7,919 nt of DNA from JBBQVS01 sp964657325 (GCA_964657325.1 CAZZVE010000226.1:1-7919), one strand, 5' to 3'; positions 1-5,783 are shown, numbered from the stretch's first letter. The notes: generated by a model from the letters alone, not told the origin. A program made the numbers and translations.

Positions 1-18
1 GACAGGGCTTGCCCTGTC
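1..18. terminator. Hairpin downstream of the asparaginase gene, cut by the window edge
   Basis: The first 18 bases form an inverted repeat with 8-bp arms (GACAGGGC and GCCCTGTC) around a TT loop. It lies 37 bases past the stop codon of the minus-strand isoaspartyl peptidase gene, where a transcription end would be expected. The left arm begins at base 1, so the stem may continue outside the window. No U-run is visible on the minus strand because the sequence stops there. The terminator role is inferred from position only. Confidence 0.45.
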
Positions 19-55
19 ATGTTCAACTACGTTAGCATCATTGATAGAACGTGCG

Positions 56-1033
56 TTATGCCCCGCTAACTGGCTCGGTCATGTCCTGCGTGAGGTAGGC
101 ATAGACCATATTCTGGCTGTTCCAGGAAAAGCCGACATTTCCAGAGCGATCTACCAGAATTAAGCCACCTGTCCCCTGAGCTTTCGCGCTTAGCAGAGCA
201 ATCGTTGCCTCCGCCGCTTCACGTGCACTCATGCCATGTGCAACATTATCGGCGGCTCGTTTCGCGATCAACAAGCGTGTAAAGTCTTCACCATCACCTG
301 TACAGGAAATGGCAGCGTTTTCGTCGGCATAAAAGCCTGCGCCAACGAGCGGTGAGTCGCCAACGCGCCCAGGCAGTTTATAGGGCATGCCACCTGTTGA
401 GGTTGCAGCAACGAGATTGCCAGCATAGTCGATGGCAACGGCTCCAACCGTACCATGCCTGTTATCAGGCTGCTTGCCATTTTCCGGCTTCTGTTGCTTA
501 AGCTCAGAGTCTGGCCGTGCCTGAATACTGGCTATTTCGCGCCGATGGTAGGTTGGCTCATCCCGTGCGGCTTTCTCCTCATCGCGTAAGCGTTGCCAGT
601 TTTGAAGTTGTCGCTCAGTTCGCAAGTCTTCTTCCTGACACAGAGACAGGCCAGCATCTATGGCAAACCTTGCGGCTCCACGTCCAGTCAGCAGTACATG
701 AGGACTTGTCAGGACGAGCCGTGCAAGTGAAATAGGATTTTTGATACGCTCGATGCTAGCAACTGCACCAACCTGAAGCGCATTGCCTTCCATCAGCCCA
801 GCATCCATCTCGATAGTACCGTTAGCGGTAAGACAGGAGCCTGTTCCCGCGTTGTAGTTTGGATTATCTTCCAGAGCACGGACCGTCGCCTCTACAGCAT
901 CAAGCGCGCTACCGCCCTCTTGCAAAATGCGCCATCCGATCAGCGCAGCTTCCTGACAACCAGCTTTTGCACGTTCGATATGATCAGCAGAAATATTCCC
1001 TGCGCCTCCATGTACAACAATAGCAATTGGCAT
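56..1033 (-). CDS. iaaA: Isoaspartyl peptidase/L-asparaginase (plant-type, Ntn hydrolase)
   Basis: 325-residue Ntn hydrolase of the type-2 asparaginase family. Members hydrolyse beta-aspartyl (isoAsp) dipeptides and L-asparagine in the cytoplasm, clearing damaged-protein fragments. The N-terminus MPIAIVVHGGAG is the classical start of the alpha subunit. The autocleavage site is the HGTVGAVA motif, with Gly194/Thr195 as the scissile bond and Thr195 the expected N-terminal nucleophile of the beta subunit. Thr213 (in TSTGG), Arg223 and Asp226 (RVGDS) and Thr245-Gly246 (CTGDGE) fall at nearly the spacing of the E. coli EcAIII active-site residues. Residues about 135-192 are a very charged, probably flexible linker, as is usual before the cleavage site. 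The reading frame stays open upstream to 1162, but 1033 is chosen because it has AAAGGAG 11 bases upstream and begins at the conserved strand. The upstream gene ends 55 bases before it, so the two are probably co-transcribed. Confidence 0.93.
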   Translation of the reverse strand: MPIAIVVHGGAGNISADHIERAKAGCQEAALIGWRILQEGGSALDAVEATVRALEDNPNYNAGTGSCLTANGTIEMDAGLMEGNALQVGAVASIERIKNPISLARLVLTSPHVLLTGRGAARFAIDAGLSLCQEEDLRTERQLQNWQRLRDEEKAARDEPTYHRREIASIQARPDSELKQQKPENGKQPDNRHGTVGAVAIDYAGNLVAATSTGGMPYKLPGRVGDSPLVGAGFYADENAAISCTGDGEDFTRLLIAKRAADNVAHGMSAREAAEATIALLSAKAQGTGGLILVDRSGNVGFSWNSQNMVYAYLTQDMTEPVSGA

Positions 1034-1088
1034 GCAGCTATGCTCTCCTTTGTGCGTTTCTCTACATTGTATCACAACAGGCATTCGA

Positions 1089-1580
1089 TTATTCGTGAAC
1101 GGTTTCGCTCTGCCATTGACATGTTTCTGGTATGGCTTGCTTGAGAGACTGAGCCAGCCCATCTATGTTGGTTACATCATCGCGGTAAACGGCCCATGCT
1201 TTCGCTTTTTGCTTCGGATCTGTGACTGTGCGATACACAGTGATGCTAATACGTTTGCCATTTGGGAAAAACTCTTCCTTGATGCGCGTCAACGTGGACC
1301 ACGGCAGTGCAACCTCCTCGCCATCACGACTCCGTTTAATCAACGCCTGCGGTTCGATATTGATTGTAAAGGGAACGGGAGCCACAATACGCAAATACAG
1401 CACAAAGCCAAAGATAAAGACAATCGCAGCGATTGTACTGCCTACAGCCGATGCACCTTGATGAATAGCGATCCACAAGACCAGAGCAGTTACAGCAAGC
1501 ACGCCTCCCAGTGTGACGATCTGTTTGAAACGGCTCACGCCAGGACCAATAAAAACCTCTGTTGTTGCTGATGATGCCAT
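1089..1580 (-). CDS. Small membrane protein with two helices and a PH-like C-terminal domain
   Basis: 163 residues, function unknown. Two hydrophobic helices are clear, about residues 21-40 and 44-66, with a short loop between them. The rest (about 70-150) is soluble and looks like an alternating beta-strand domain: FTINIEPQALI, then a charged turn, then LPWSTLTRIKEE, ISITVYR and a closing helix (GLAQSLKQAI). This layout, with the 'PW..L..I.E' segment, resembles YcxB-like or bacterial PH-domain membrane proteins, but I cannot name a family with certainty. Topology probably places both termini in the cytoplasm. The ATG at 1580 has GGAG 8 bases upstream. It is the first gene after the predicted promoter at 1676-1704 and leads the isoaspartyl peptidase gene in the same direction. 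The link between the two functions is not evident. Confidence 0.8.
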   Translation of the reverse strand: MASSATTEVFIGPGVSRFKQIVTLGGVLAVTALVLWIAIHQGASAVGSTIAAIVFIFGFVLYLRIVAPVPFTINIEPQALIKRSRDGEEVALPWSTLTRIKEEFFPNGKRISITVYRTVTDPKQKAKAWAVYRDDVTNIDGLAQSLKQAIPETCQWQSETVHE

Positions 1581-1601
1581 ATCCCATGCTCCATATTATT
1601 C

Positions 1602-1671
1602 TGTAGGGACCGATTTATCGTGTCCTCTTGAAATCAATCTTCGACGAGGACGCGATGAATCGGTCCCTACA
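1602..1671. repeat. 26-bp-arm imperfect palindrome (REP/MITE-like) in a leader region
   Basis: Arms 1602-1627 and 1646-1671 match at 24 of 26 positions around an 18-base spacer. The outer ends are TGTAGGGACCGATT and its complement. The two exceptions (1616/1657 and 1621/1652) are T opposite G, so RNA from the plus strand pairs fully with U-G wobbles, while minus-strand RNA has A-C mismatches. The spacer can extend the stem by five pairs (1628-1632 with 1640-1644, one a U-G) after a one-base bulge. Both flanking genes are on the minus strand: the carboxyltransferase ends 62 bases before it and the membrane protein starts 21 bases after it. It could end the first transcript, form the 5' leader of the second, or be a dispersed palindromic element. 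No target-site duplication is visible. Confidence 0.85.
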
Positions 1672-1675
1672 CGCT

Positions 1676-1704
1676 ATTGTAGCAAGGGGAGAGGGGCAAT
1701 GCAA
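1676..1704 (-). promoter_or_regulatory. Predicted sigma-70-type promoter for the membrane protein/asparaginase operon
   Basis: On the minus strand, TTGCAT (1699-1704) is followed after exactly 17 bases by TACAAT (1676-1681), preceded by TGC to make an extended -10. Transcription would begin near 1669-1670, at the outer edge of the palindrome at 1602-1671. The mRNA would therefore open with that hairpin and reach the GGAG ribosome site just beyond it. The -35 matches the consensus at only three of six positions; the -10 is strong. Confidence 0.5.
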
Positions 1705-1733
1705 CACTTTAGAAACATGCGTTTTGAACTCTC

Positions 1734-3332
1734 TTAAAGAGGGATGTTTCCATGTTTCTTCGGTGGGTTTGTGTCACGCTTGTTTTTCAGCATCTCAAGC
1801 GCGTTGATAAGCTTGGTACGGGTCTGACTTGGCTCGATGATTTCGTCAATGTAGCCACGTCCAGCAGCGATATATGGATTAGCGAACTTGGCAGTATATT
1901 CGGTGATTAGCTCTTTCCGTCGTTGCTCTGGATTCTCGGCCTGTTCGATATCATCTTTGAAAAGAATATTGACAGCACCCTCCGGTCCCATAACGGCGAT
2001 TTCAGCCGTGGGCCATGCATAGTTGATATCGCCACGAATGTGTTTGCTACTCATGACATCGTATGCTCCACCATAGGCTTTGCGGGTGATGACCGTGATT
2101 TTAGGTACGGTGGCCTCACAATAGGCATAGAGCAGTTTCGCACCATGACGAATGATACCGTTATGTTCCTGGCTAACTCCTGGCAAGAAACCAGGGACAT
2201 CAACAAAGCTAATGATAGGAATATTAAAGCAATCACAGAAGCGCACGAACCGAGCGGCTTTGTCTGAAGAGTTGATGTCTAAAACTCCCGCCAGTGCGCG
2301 TGGCTGTTGCGCAACAATACCGACGGAGCGCCCATTGAGACGCGCGAAGCCGACAAGAATGTTTTTCGCAAAGTGTTCGTGTACCTCAAAAAAGTCGCCA
2401 TCGTCAACAATATATTTGATAACACTCGTCATATCATACGGCTTGTTGGGATTGTCGGGAATGATGGTATCCAGTGCGACCTCTGCACGTTTCGGCGTAT
2501 CTGTTGGAACAATGTGTGGCGGGTCATCAACATTGTTTGAGGGCAGATAGGCCATGAGTTGGCGGATCATACGAATACAATCCGCTTCGCTGGGGCAAGC
2601 GAAATGCGCAACACCGCTCTTACTATTGTGAATTTGCGCTCCTCCCAACTCCTCAAAAGTAACGTCCTCATGTGTCACCGACTTTACCACATTTGGACCC
2701 GTGACAAACATATGGCTTGTCTCTTCGACCATGAAGATAAAGTCGGTAATGGCAGGAGAATAGACCGCTCCACCCGCACACGGTCCCATAATGGCGGATA
2801 TTTGAGGTACGACGCCAGAGGCGAGTGTGTTGCGTAGAAAAATATCGGCATAAGCTCCAAGACTAACCACGCCATCCTGGATACGTGCCCCACCGGAGTC
2901 GTTGAGACCAATAATGGGCGCACCATTTTTCATCGCCATTTCCATTACTTTACAGATTTTCTCGGAGTGTGCCTCGGAAAGTGAGCCACCAAAAACGGTG
3001 AAGTCTTGCGAGAACACATACACGGGGCGTCCGTCGATCTGCCCGTAACCCGTGACGACTCCATCACCAGGAATCTTTTGCGCGTCCAGGCCAAAGTCAG
3101 TCGAGCGATGGGTGACAAACATATCTAGCTCGTTGAAGCTACCAGGGTCCAGCAAGAGGTCGAGTCGCTCGCGTGCTGTCAGTTTGCCTTTTTTGTGTTG
3201 TTGCTCGATACGCCGCTCACCACCACCAAGCAATGCAGTAGTCTTTAGCGTCTGCAATTCCGCAACTTTCTGTTGAGCAGTAGTGGTAGTATCTGAGGTG
3301 TTTTGTGAGCTACGTTGTTCACTCGTGGTCAT
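1734..3332 (-). CDS. pccB: Acyl-CoA (propionyl-CoA) carboxylase beta subunit, carboxyltransferase
   Basis: 532 residues, the usual length for the family. It transfers carboxyl from carboxybiotin to an acyl-CoA, giving (S)-methylmalonyl-CoA from propionyl-CoA (odd-chain and branched amino acid breakdown) or malonyl-CoA from acetyl-CoA. Two crotonase-type halves are visible. The N-terminal half has LNDSGGARIQDGV (143-155) and GPCAGGAVYSPA (183-194). The C-terminal half has DVPGFLPG (378-385), RKAYGGAYDVM (417-427) and AWPTAEIAVMGPEGAV (439-454). The two Gly-Gly pairs supply the oxyanion holes. Asp425 in GGAYDVM corresponds to the residue that favours propionyl-CoA over acetyl-CoA in Streptomyces PccB. 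The ATG at 3332 is preferred, with GGAG 10 bases upstream; the 80 codons open upstream of it overlap promoter and hairpin sequence and look non-coding. Residues 4-20 are Ser/Thr/Gln-rich and probably disordered. No biotin carboxylase or biotin carrier gene is in the window. A methylmalonyl-CoA decarboxylase alpha subunit is the main alternative. Confidence 0.93.
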   Translation of the reverse strand: MTTSEQRSSQNTSDTTTTAQQKVAELQTLKTTALLGGGERRIEQQHKKGKLTARERLDLLLDPGSFNELDMFVTHRSTDFGLDAQKIPGDGVVTGYGQIDGRPVYVFSQDFTVFGGSLSEAHSEKICKVMEMAMKNGAPIIGLNDSGGARIQDGVVSLGAYADIFLRNTLASGVVPQISAIMGPCAGGAVYSPAITDFIFMVEETSHMFVTGPNVVKSVTHEDVTFEELGGAQIHNSKSGVAHFACPSEADCIRMIRQLMAYLPSNNVDDPPHIVPTDTPKRAEVALDTIIPDNPNKPYDMTSVIKYIVDDGDFFEVHEHFAKNILVGFARLNGRSVGIVAQQPRALAGVLDINSSDKAARFVRFCDCFNIPIISFVDVPGFLPGVSQEHNGIIRHGAKLLYAYCEATVPKITVITRKAYGGAYDVMSSKHIRGDINYAWPTAEIAVMGPEGAVNILFKDDIEQAENPEQRRKELITEYTAKFANPYIAAGRGYIDEIIEPSQTRTKLINALEMLKNKRDTNPPKKHGNIPL

Positions 3333-3389
3333 TTGAACTTTTCTCCATACATTTTCGTATACAGCTGTGGACAAGGTAAATCTGCAAGC

Positions 3390-3401
3390 AGTATAGCATA
3401 A
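3390..3401 (-). promoter_or_regulatory. Extended -10 promoter for the carboxyltransferase gene
   Basis: The minus strand reads TTATGCTATACT, an extended -10 (TGC before TATACT at 3390-3395). There is no recognisable -35 at 17 bases, as is common for extended -10 promoters. The -35 position falls inside the arm of the large hairpin at 3404-3460. The start of transcription would be near 3382, giving a leader of about 50 bases before the ATG at 3332. The identical 12-mer precedes the GMC oxidoreductase gene at 5772-5783. Confidence 0.5.
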
Positions 3402-3403
3402 TA

Positions 3404-3460
3404 ATAAAAGGATTGTGGCGGCCTCGTGGCGATGCCATGAGGCCGCCGCAATCCTTTTAT
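3404..3460. repeat. 27-bp hairpin with a 3-base loop between divergent promoters
   Basis: Arms 3404-3430 and 3434-3460 are complementary over 27 positions around the loop GAT. All pairs are Watson-Crick except 3416/3448 (T-G) and 3426/3438 (G-T), which are wobble pairs in plus-strand RNA and A-C mismatches in minus-strand RNA. The centre is GC-rich (GGCGGCCTC) and the ends are A/T-rich (ATAAAAGGATT and AATCCTTTTAT), so it resembles a two-way intrinsic terminator. No gene ends here: both neighbouring genes run away from it. Insulation against read-through, cruciform extrusion under divergent transcription, or a dispersed palindromic repeat are the plausible explanations. Confidence 0.85.
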
Positions 3461-3494
3461 ATATAGATAGAAGTCCTATTCGCCTGGAGACCCT

Positions 3495-3524
3495 TTGACA
3501 GACAGAAAGCAAGTTCGTTATACT
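3495..3524 (+). promoter_or_regulatory. Predicted sigma-70 promoter for the mpgS operon
   Basis: A perfect TTGACA (3495-3500) is followed after 18 bases by TATACT (3519-3524), five of six matches to TATAAT. It is the best-matching promoter I found in the window. Transcription would start near 3531, some 340 bases before the mpgS start codon, leaving a long leader. A second, weaker TATACT at 3636-3641 lacks a good -35 and might give a shorter transcript. Confidence 0.55.
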
Positions 3525-3530
3525 TATAGT

Positions 3531-3872
3531 AACGCTTGTCGTAAGAATGTCAGAAATGACGTAGCTTAGCACGAAACAGCAGAGAAAACACTATATGTGT
3601 AAAATTAACCTGTACAAAAATGCTGCTAATATACGTATACTCACTGCATTTAAAATGTATTTACGCCGCCGTAAATATCAGGCACTACCCCAACACAACC
3701 CTATATGCTGTCTCAGTGGAATTTCCTCCTGTTCGTAGCGTGAACAGCGAGAAAAAATTTAGTGATTGTACAGCCTTGCTCTTTTCCAATTCAGCAAACT
3801 CGTCCCAAGAACATCCGTAGACTCGTTATGACTTCTTGCTCGATCCACTCATTATTGTAAGGGGATTACTCC
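3531..3872 (+). other. Long A/T-rich untranslated leader before mpgS
   Basis: About 340 bases without a convincing gene. A 66-codon frame at 3620-3820 has no ribosome site and an unconvincing composition. Two small dyads are visible: a TATTTACG/CGTAAATA hairpin with loop CCGC (3658-3677, plus an outer G-T pair), and CTGTTC/GAACAG around 7 bases (3729-3747). A pyrimidine run CTCCT (3726-3730) could pair weakly with AGGGG of the mpgS ribosome site (3858-3864), with one G-U pair. I recognise no known riboswitch. The leader may carry osmotic or thermal control of translation, or the second dyad may be an operator; both ideas are inference. Confidence 0.4.
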
Positions 3873-5069
3873 GTGAACATTGATACAGTGCGCTTCTCTC
3901 ACCTCTTAGAGGTGAATGAACTCAACGACTTGAACTACTTTTTGTCTCATACCGCCTTTGTCATTTCCCACAAAAGCGAGAGCCTTGAGACATTACTTGG
4001 CGTACTTTGGTACCTTCCTGTGAACAGCCCCATCATTATCGTTACGAACTGTCCAGAAGAGGAGAGACACACTATCGAGCTTGGCTTGAAAGAACGGCTG
4101 GCACAACATAAACAAACGTACCTTGTGCATCAGAAGGATGCATTTGTTGCAACACTGCTAAGAGATTGCGGTGTACCGCAGATATTGGGCGATGATGGCA
4201 GAGTGGTCAATGGCAAAGGCGAAGGCATGTATATTGGGACGATGTATGCCGCGCAACTGGGCTATGCTGAATGGATAATCTATTATGATGCCGATAACTT
4301 TGTACCGAGCGCGTTGCTAGAATACACAATGGCGATGAGCAAATTGTTTATGGCGGCTCGTGCTGGACGCGATTATGCGCAAGACGCGGTAGTCCTGGAT
4401 GAGTGTCATCAACAGACACATCTCGTTCCTGATCTTCACAACATTCGCATTTGCTGGTCCTCGAAACCAGCATTGGGGAACGCCAATTCGGAGGTCAAGC
4501 AGCTTGGGCGTTGCACACGTGTCGTCTCGCCCCTGCTTACGACTTTGCTGGATGGTTGGTTTGGCATAGAGAATTATCCTGTCATCTCGTCGAATGCGGG
4601 TGAGCAAGGCATGACGATGCAAACGGCCACGACAATCCGTTTTTCGTCTGGCTATTCCGTCGAAACCTTTCAATTCCTTGACTTACTGTATCATGCCTCA
4701 CGTTGGCAAACTGAGCCGAAGAGCGCGACACTACAGCAGTATCAATCGAAAAGTCCACACTTTCACGACAAGAAAGACGACCCACATATCAAGAAAATGA
4801 TCGCCGATAGTCTTGGTGCATTCGTCTTATTCGAGAACTTTCTACCACGTAGCGTCAAGAAACATCTGAAAGCGGTCATACGCGAACACAGACTTGAGGT
4901 GAGCAATCCGAACGTCTATCCCTCGATTGCGGAGTTGCATCTTGAGCGCTTTGTGCCGTTTACAGACTACTACCATGTGTTTAAAGAAAAAGAGGTGTAT
5001 ACTGAGCCTGTAGTTGCCATTAGTGGTTCAAACTTTACCGATGAGGAGGTTTCTTGCGGCTCATTATAG
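3873..5069 (+). CDS. mpgS: Mannosyl-3-phosphoglycerate synthase
   Basis: 398-residue cytoplasmic glycosyltransferase that makes mannosyl-3-phosphoglycerate from GDP-mannose and D-3-phosphoglycerate, the first step of mannosylglycerate (compatible solute) synthesis. Family landmarks occur in order: LVHQKD (84-89), GKGEGM (114-119), the DADN metal/nucleotide-sugar motif (139-142) in YYDADNFVPSALLEY, WSSKP (195-199), a GR-x9-LL stretch (212 on), NAGEQGMTM (241-249), SSGYSVETFQ (258-267) and SPHFHD (294-299), whose histidines suit the metal-binding position. Length is near the roughly 390-residue Thermus enzyme. There is no HAD phosphatase domain, unlike the fused Dehalococcoides MgsD. The GTG at 3873 is the first possible start after an in-frame TAA at 3858, with TAAGGGG 8 bases upstream. 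The last 16 bases overlap the phosphatase gene, suggesting coupled translation. The solute usually accumulates under heat or salt stress. Confidence 0.93.
   Translation: MNIDTVRFSHLLEVNELNDLNYFLSHTAFVISHKSESLETLLGVLWYLPVNSPIIIVTNCPEEERHTIELGLKERLAQHKQTYLVHQKDAFVATLLRDCGVPQILGDDGRVVNGKGEGMYIGTMYAAQLGYAEWIIYYDADNFVPSALLEYTMAMSKLFMAARAGRDYAQDAVVLDECHQQTHLVPDLHNIRICWSSKPALGNANSEVKQLGRCTRVVSPLLTTLLDGWFGIENYPVISSNAGEQGMTMQTATTIRFSSGYSVETFQFLDLLYHASRWQTEPKSATLQQYQSKSPHFHDKKDDPHIKKMIADSLGAFVLFENFLPRSVKKHLKAVIREHRLEVSNPNVYPSIAELHLERFVPFTDYYHVFKEKEVYTEPVVAISGSNFTDEEVSCGSL
5045..5056 (+). promoter_or_regulatory. Ribosome site and TTG start of the phosphatase gene, inside mpgS
   Basis: GGAGG (5045-5049) sits 4 bases before TTG (5054-5056), within the last codons of mpgS. 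An in-frame TGA at 5042 excludes any earlier start, and the codons after TTG spell the canonical RLIIVRHGET beginning of the family, so a later start would remove the catalytic histidine. The short spacing, weak start codon and 16-base overlap all point to translation coupled to mpgS. Confidence 0.75.
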
Positions 5070-5689
5070 TACGTCATGGTGAAACGCTATATAACATACA
5101 GCATCGCATCACGGGTCAATCTGACGTTCCGCTCAGTCCATTGGGCGAACGTCAGGCCGAACTGGTGGGGGCATATCTTGCACAAGAAAAAATTGACCGA
5201 ATTGTTTCCTCTGACCTGCAACGCGCACAAGCCACGGCACAAGCTATCGCACACCCACACAACTTACCCGTTCATGACGATGCCGACCTGCGCGAAATTG
5301 CCATGGGCGAATGGGAAGGTCATAATACAGAAGAGATTCACGCTCTTTTTGCCGACTCGCAAGTCAAATGGCGTGCCGATGCTATGCATTACGGCATTCC
5401 AGGTGGGGGCGAAAATCTGAGACAGGTTCACGCACGTATCGTCCGTGCCGTGGAACGGTGGTATACACAATATCCTGATGCAACTGTCGTCTGGACTACG
5501 CATGGTGGCTTTATTGGCTTGCTCGTATGTCACCTGTTAGGTCTGGATATCAGTCGTCGCTGGCAATTCCGCCACGACAACGCCTCTATCACCGAATTCT
5601 GGCTTCAACCTGAACGTGTGATTATGGTACATCTCAACGAGACCGCGCATCTTGCCAATGTGAGGCACGTTGAGGGTGCGGAGGCGTAG
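5054..5689 (+). CDS. Histidine phosphatase (phosphoglycerate mutase-like), candidate mannosyl-3-phosphoglycerate phosphatase
   Basis: 211-residue cytoplasmic member of the histidine phosphatase superfamily. The RHGET motif gives Arg7 and the phospho-accepting His8. SSDLQRAQATA supplies Arg57, LRE supplies the probable acid Glu81, and TTHGG supplies His150. MGEWEG (84-89) and PGGGEN (116-121) are typical of the phosphatase rather than the glycolytic mutase branch. On sequence alone it could be a broad phosphatase, a CobC-like alpha-ribazole phosphatase or a sugar phosphatase. The overlap with mpgS makes mannosyl-3-phosphoglycerate the likely substrate, releasing mannosylglycerate. Precedent: the mycobacterial glucosyl-3-phosphoglycerate phosphatase (Rv2419c) is also a histidine phosphatase, whereas classical MpgP enzymes are HAD-type. 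Family assignment is near certain; the substrate is inferred from context. Confidence 0.9.
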   Translation: MRLIIVRHGETLYNIQHRITGQSDVPLSPLGERQAELVGAYLAQEKIDRIVSSDLQRAQATAQAIAHPHNLPVHDDADLREIAMGEWEGHNTEEIHALFADSQVKWRADAMHYGIPGGGENLRQVHARIVRAVERWYTQYPDATVVWTTHGGFIGLLVCHLLGLDISRRWQFRHDNASITEFWLQPERVIMVHLNETAHLANVRHVEGAEA

Positions 5690-5705
5690 TAAGTTCTCAA
5701 CTTGA

Positions 5706-5749
5706 AAACTCCTGTACGGGTCTGCTTCAGCAGACCCGTACAGGAGTTT
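5706..5749 (+). terminator. Intrinsic terminator-like hairpin after the mpgS operon
   Basis: A perfect 20-bp stem (5706-5725 with 5730-5749) closes on a TTCA tetraloop, 16 bases after the phosphatase stop codon. The stem ends AAACTCC/GGAGTTT, so the 3' arm finishes in TTT followed by CCTCTCCC. The U-run is short, but the long GC-rich stem and position fit transcription termination. It also lies just upstream of the next promoter, so it would insulate the GMC gene. Confidence 0.75.
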
Positions 5750-5771
5750 CCTCTCCCATCACACATTTCTG

Positions 5772-5783
5772 TTATGCTATACT
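5772..5783 (+). promoter_or_regulatory. Extended -10 promoter for the GMC oxidoreductase gene
   Basis: TTATGCTATACT contains an extended -10 (TGC then TATACT at 5778-5783) and is identical to the 12-mer at 3390-3401 on the other strand. No -35 match is seen 17 bases upstream. Transcription would start near 5790, leaving a leader of about 55 bases before the ATG at 5846. It follows the hairpin at 5706-5749 by 22 bases. Confidence 0.5.

Noticed and set aside
1034..1162. 43-codon N-terminal extension of the isoaspartyl peptidase
   Set aside because: It would overlap the upstream gene. The internal ATG at 1033 has AAAGGAG and starts at the conserved VVHGGAG strand.
1032..1571. 179-codon plus-strand reading frame opposite the membrane protein gene
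   Set aside because: It is antisense to a gene with clear membrane helices and a ribosome site, and its product is Cys/His-rich without domain-like features; a shadow frame.
1602..1671. Insertion sequence or transposon end
   Set aside because: The palindrome has no transposase, no flanking target duplication and no partner end; at most a short non-autonomous palindromic repeat.
3366..3374. DnaA-box-like TTGTCCACA on the minus strand
   Set aside because: A single site with a mismatch to TTATCCACA, with no cluster, no A/T-rich unwinding region and no replication genes nearby.
3333..3572. 80-codon N-terminal extension of the carboxyltransferase
   Set aside because: It would translate through the predicted promoter and the 27-bp hairpin. 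The ATG at 3332 has a good ribosome site and gives the usual family length.
3620..3820. 66-codon plus-strand reading frame in the mpgS leader
   Set aside because: No ribosome site before its ATG, no recognisable domain, a composition typical of A/T-rich non-coding DNA, and a dyad passes through it. Treated as leader.
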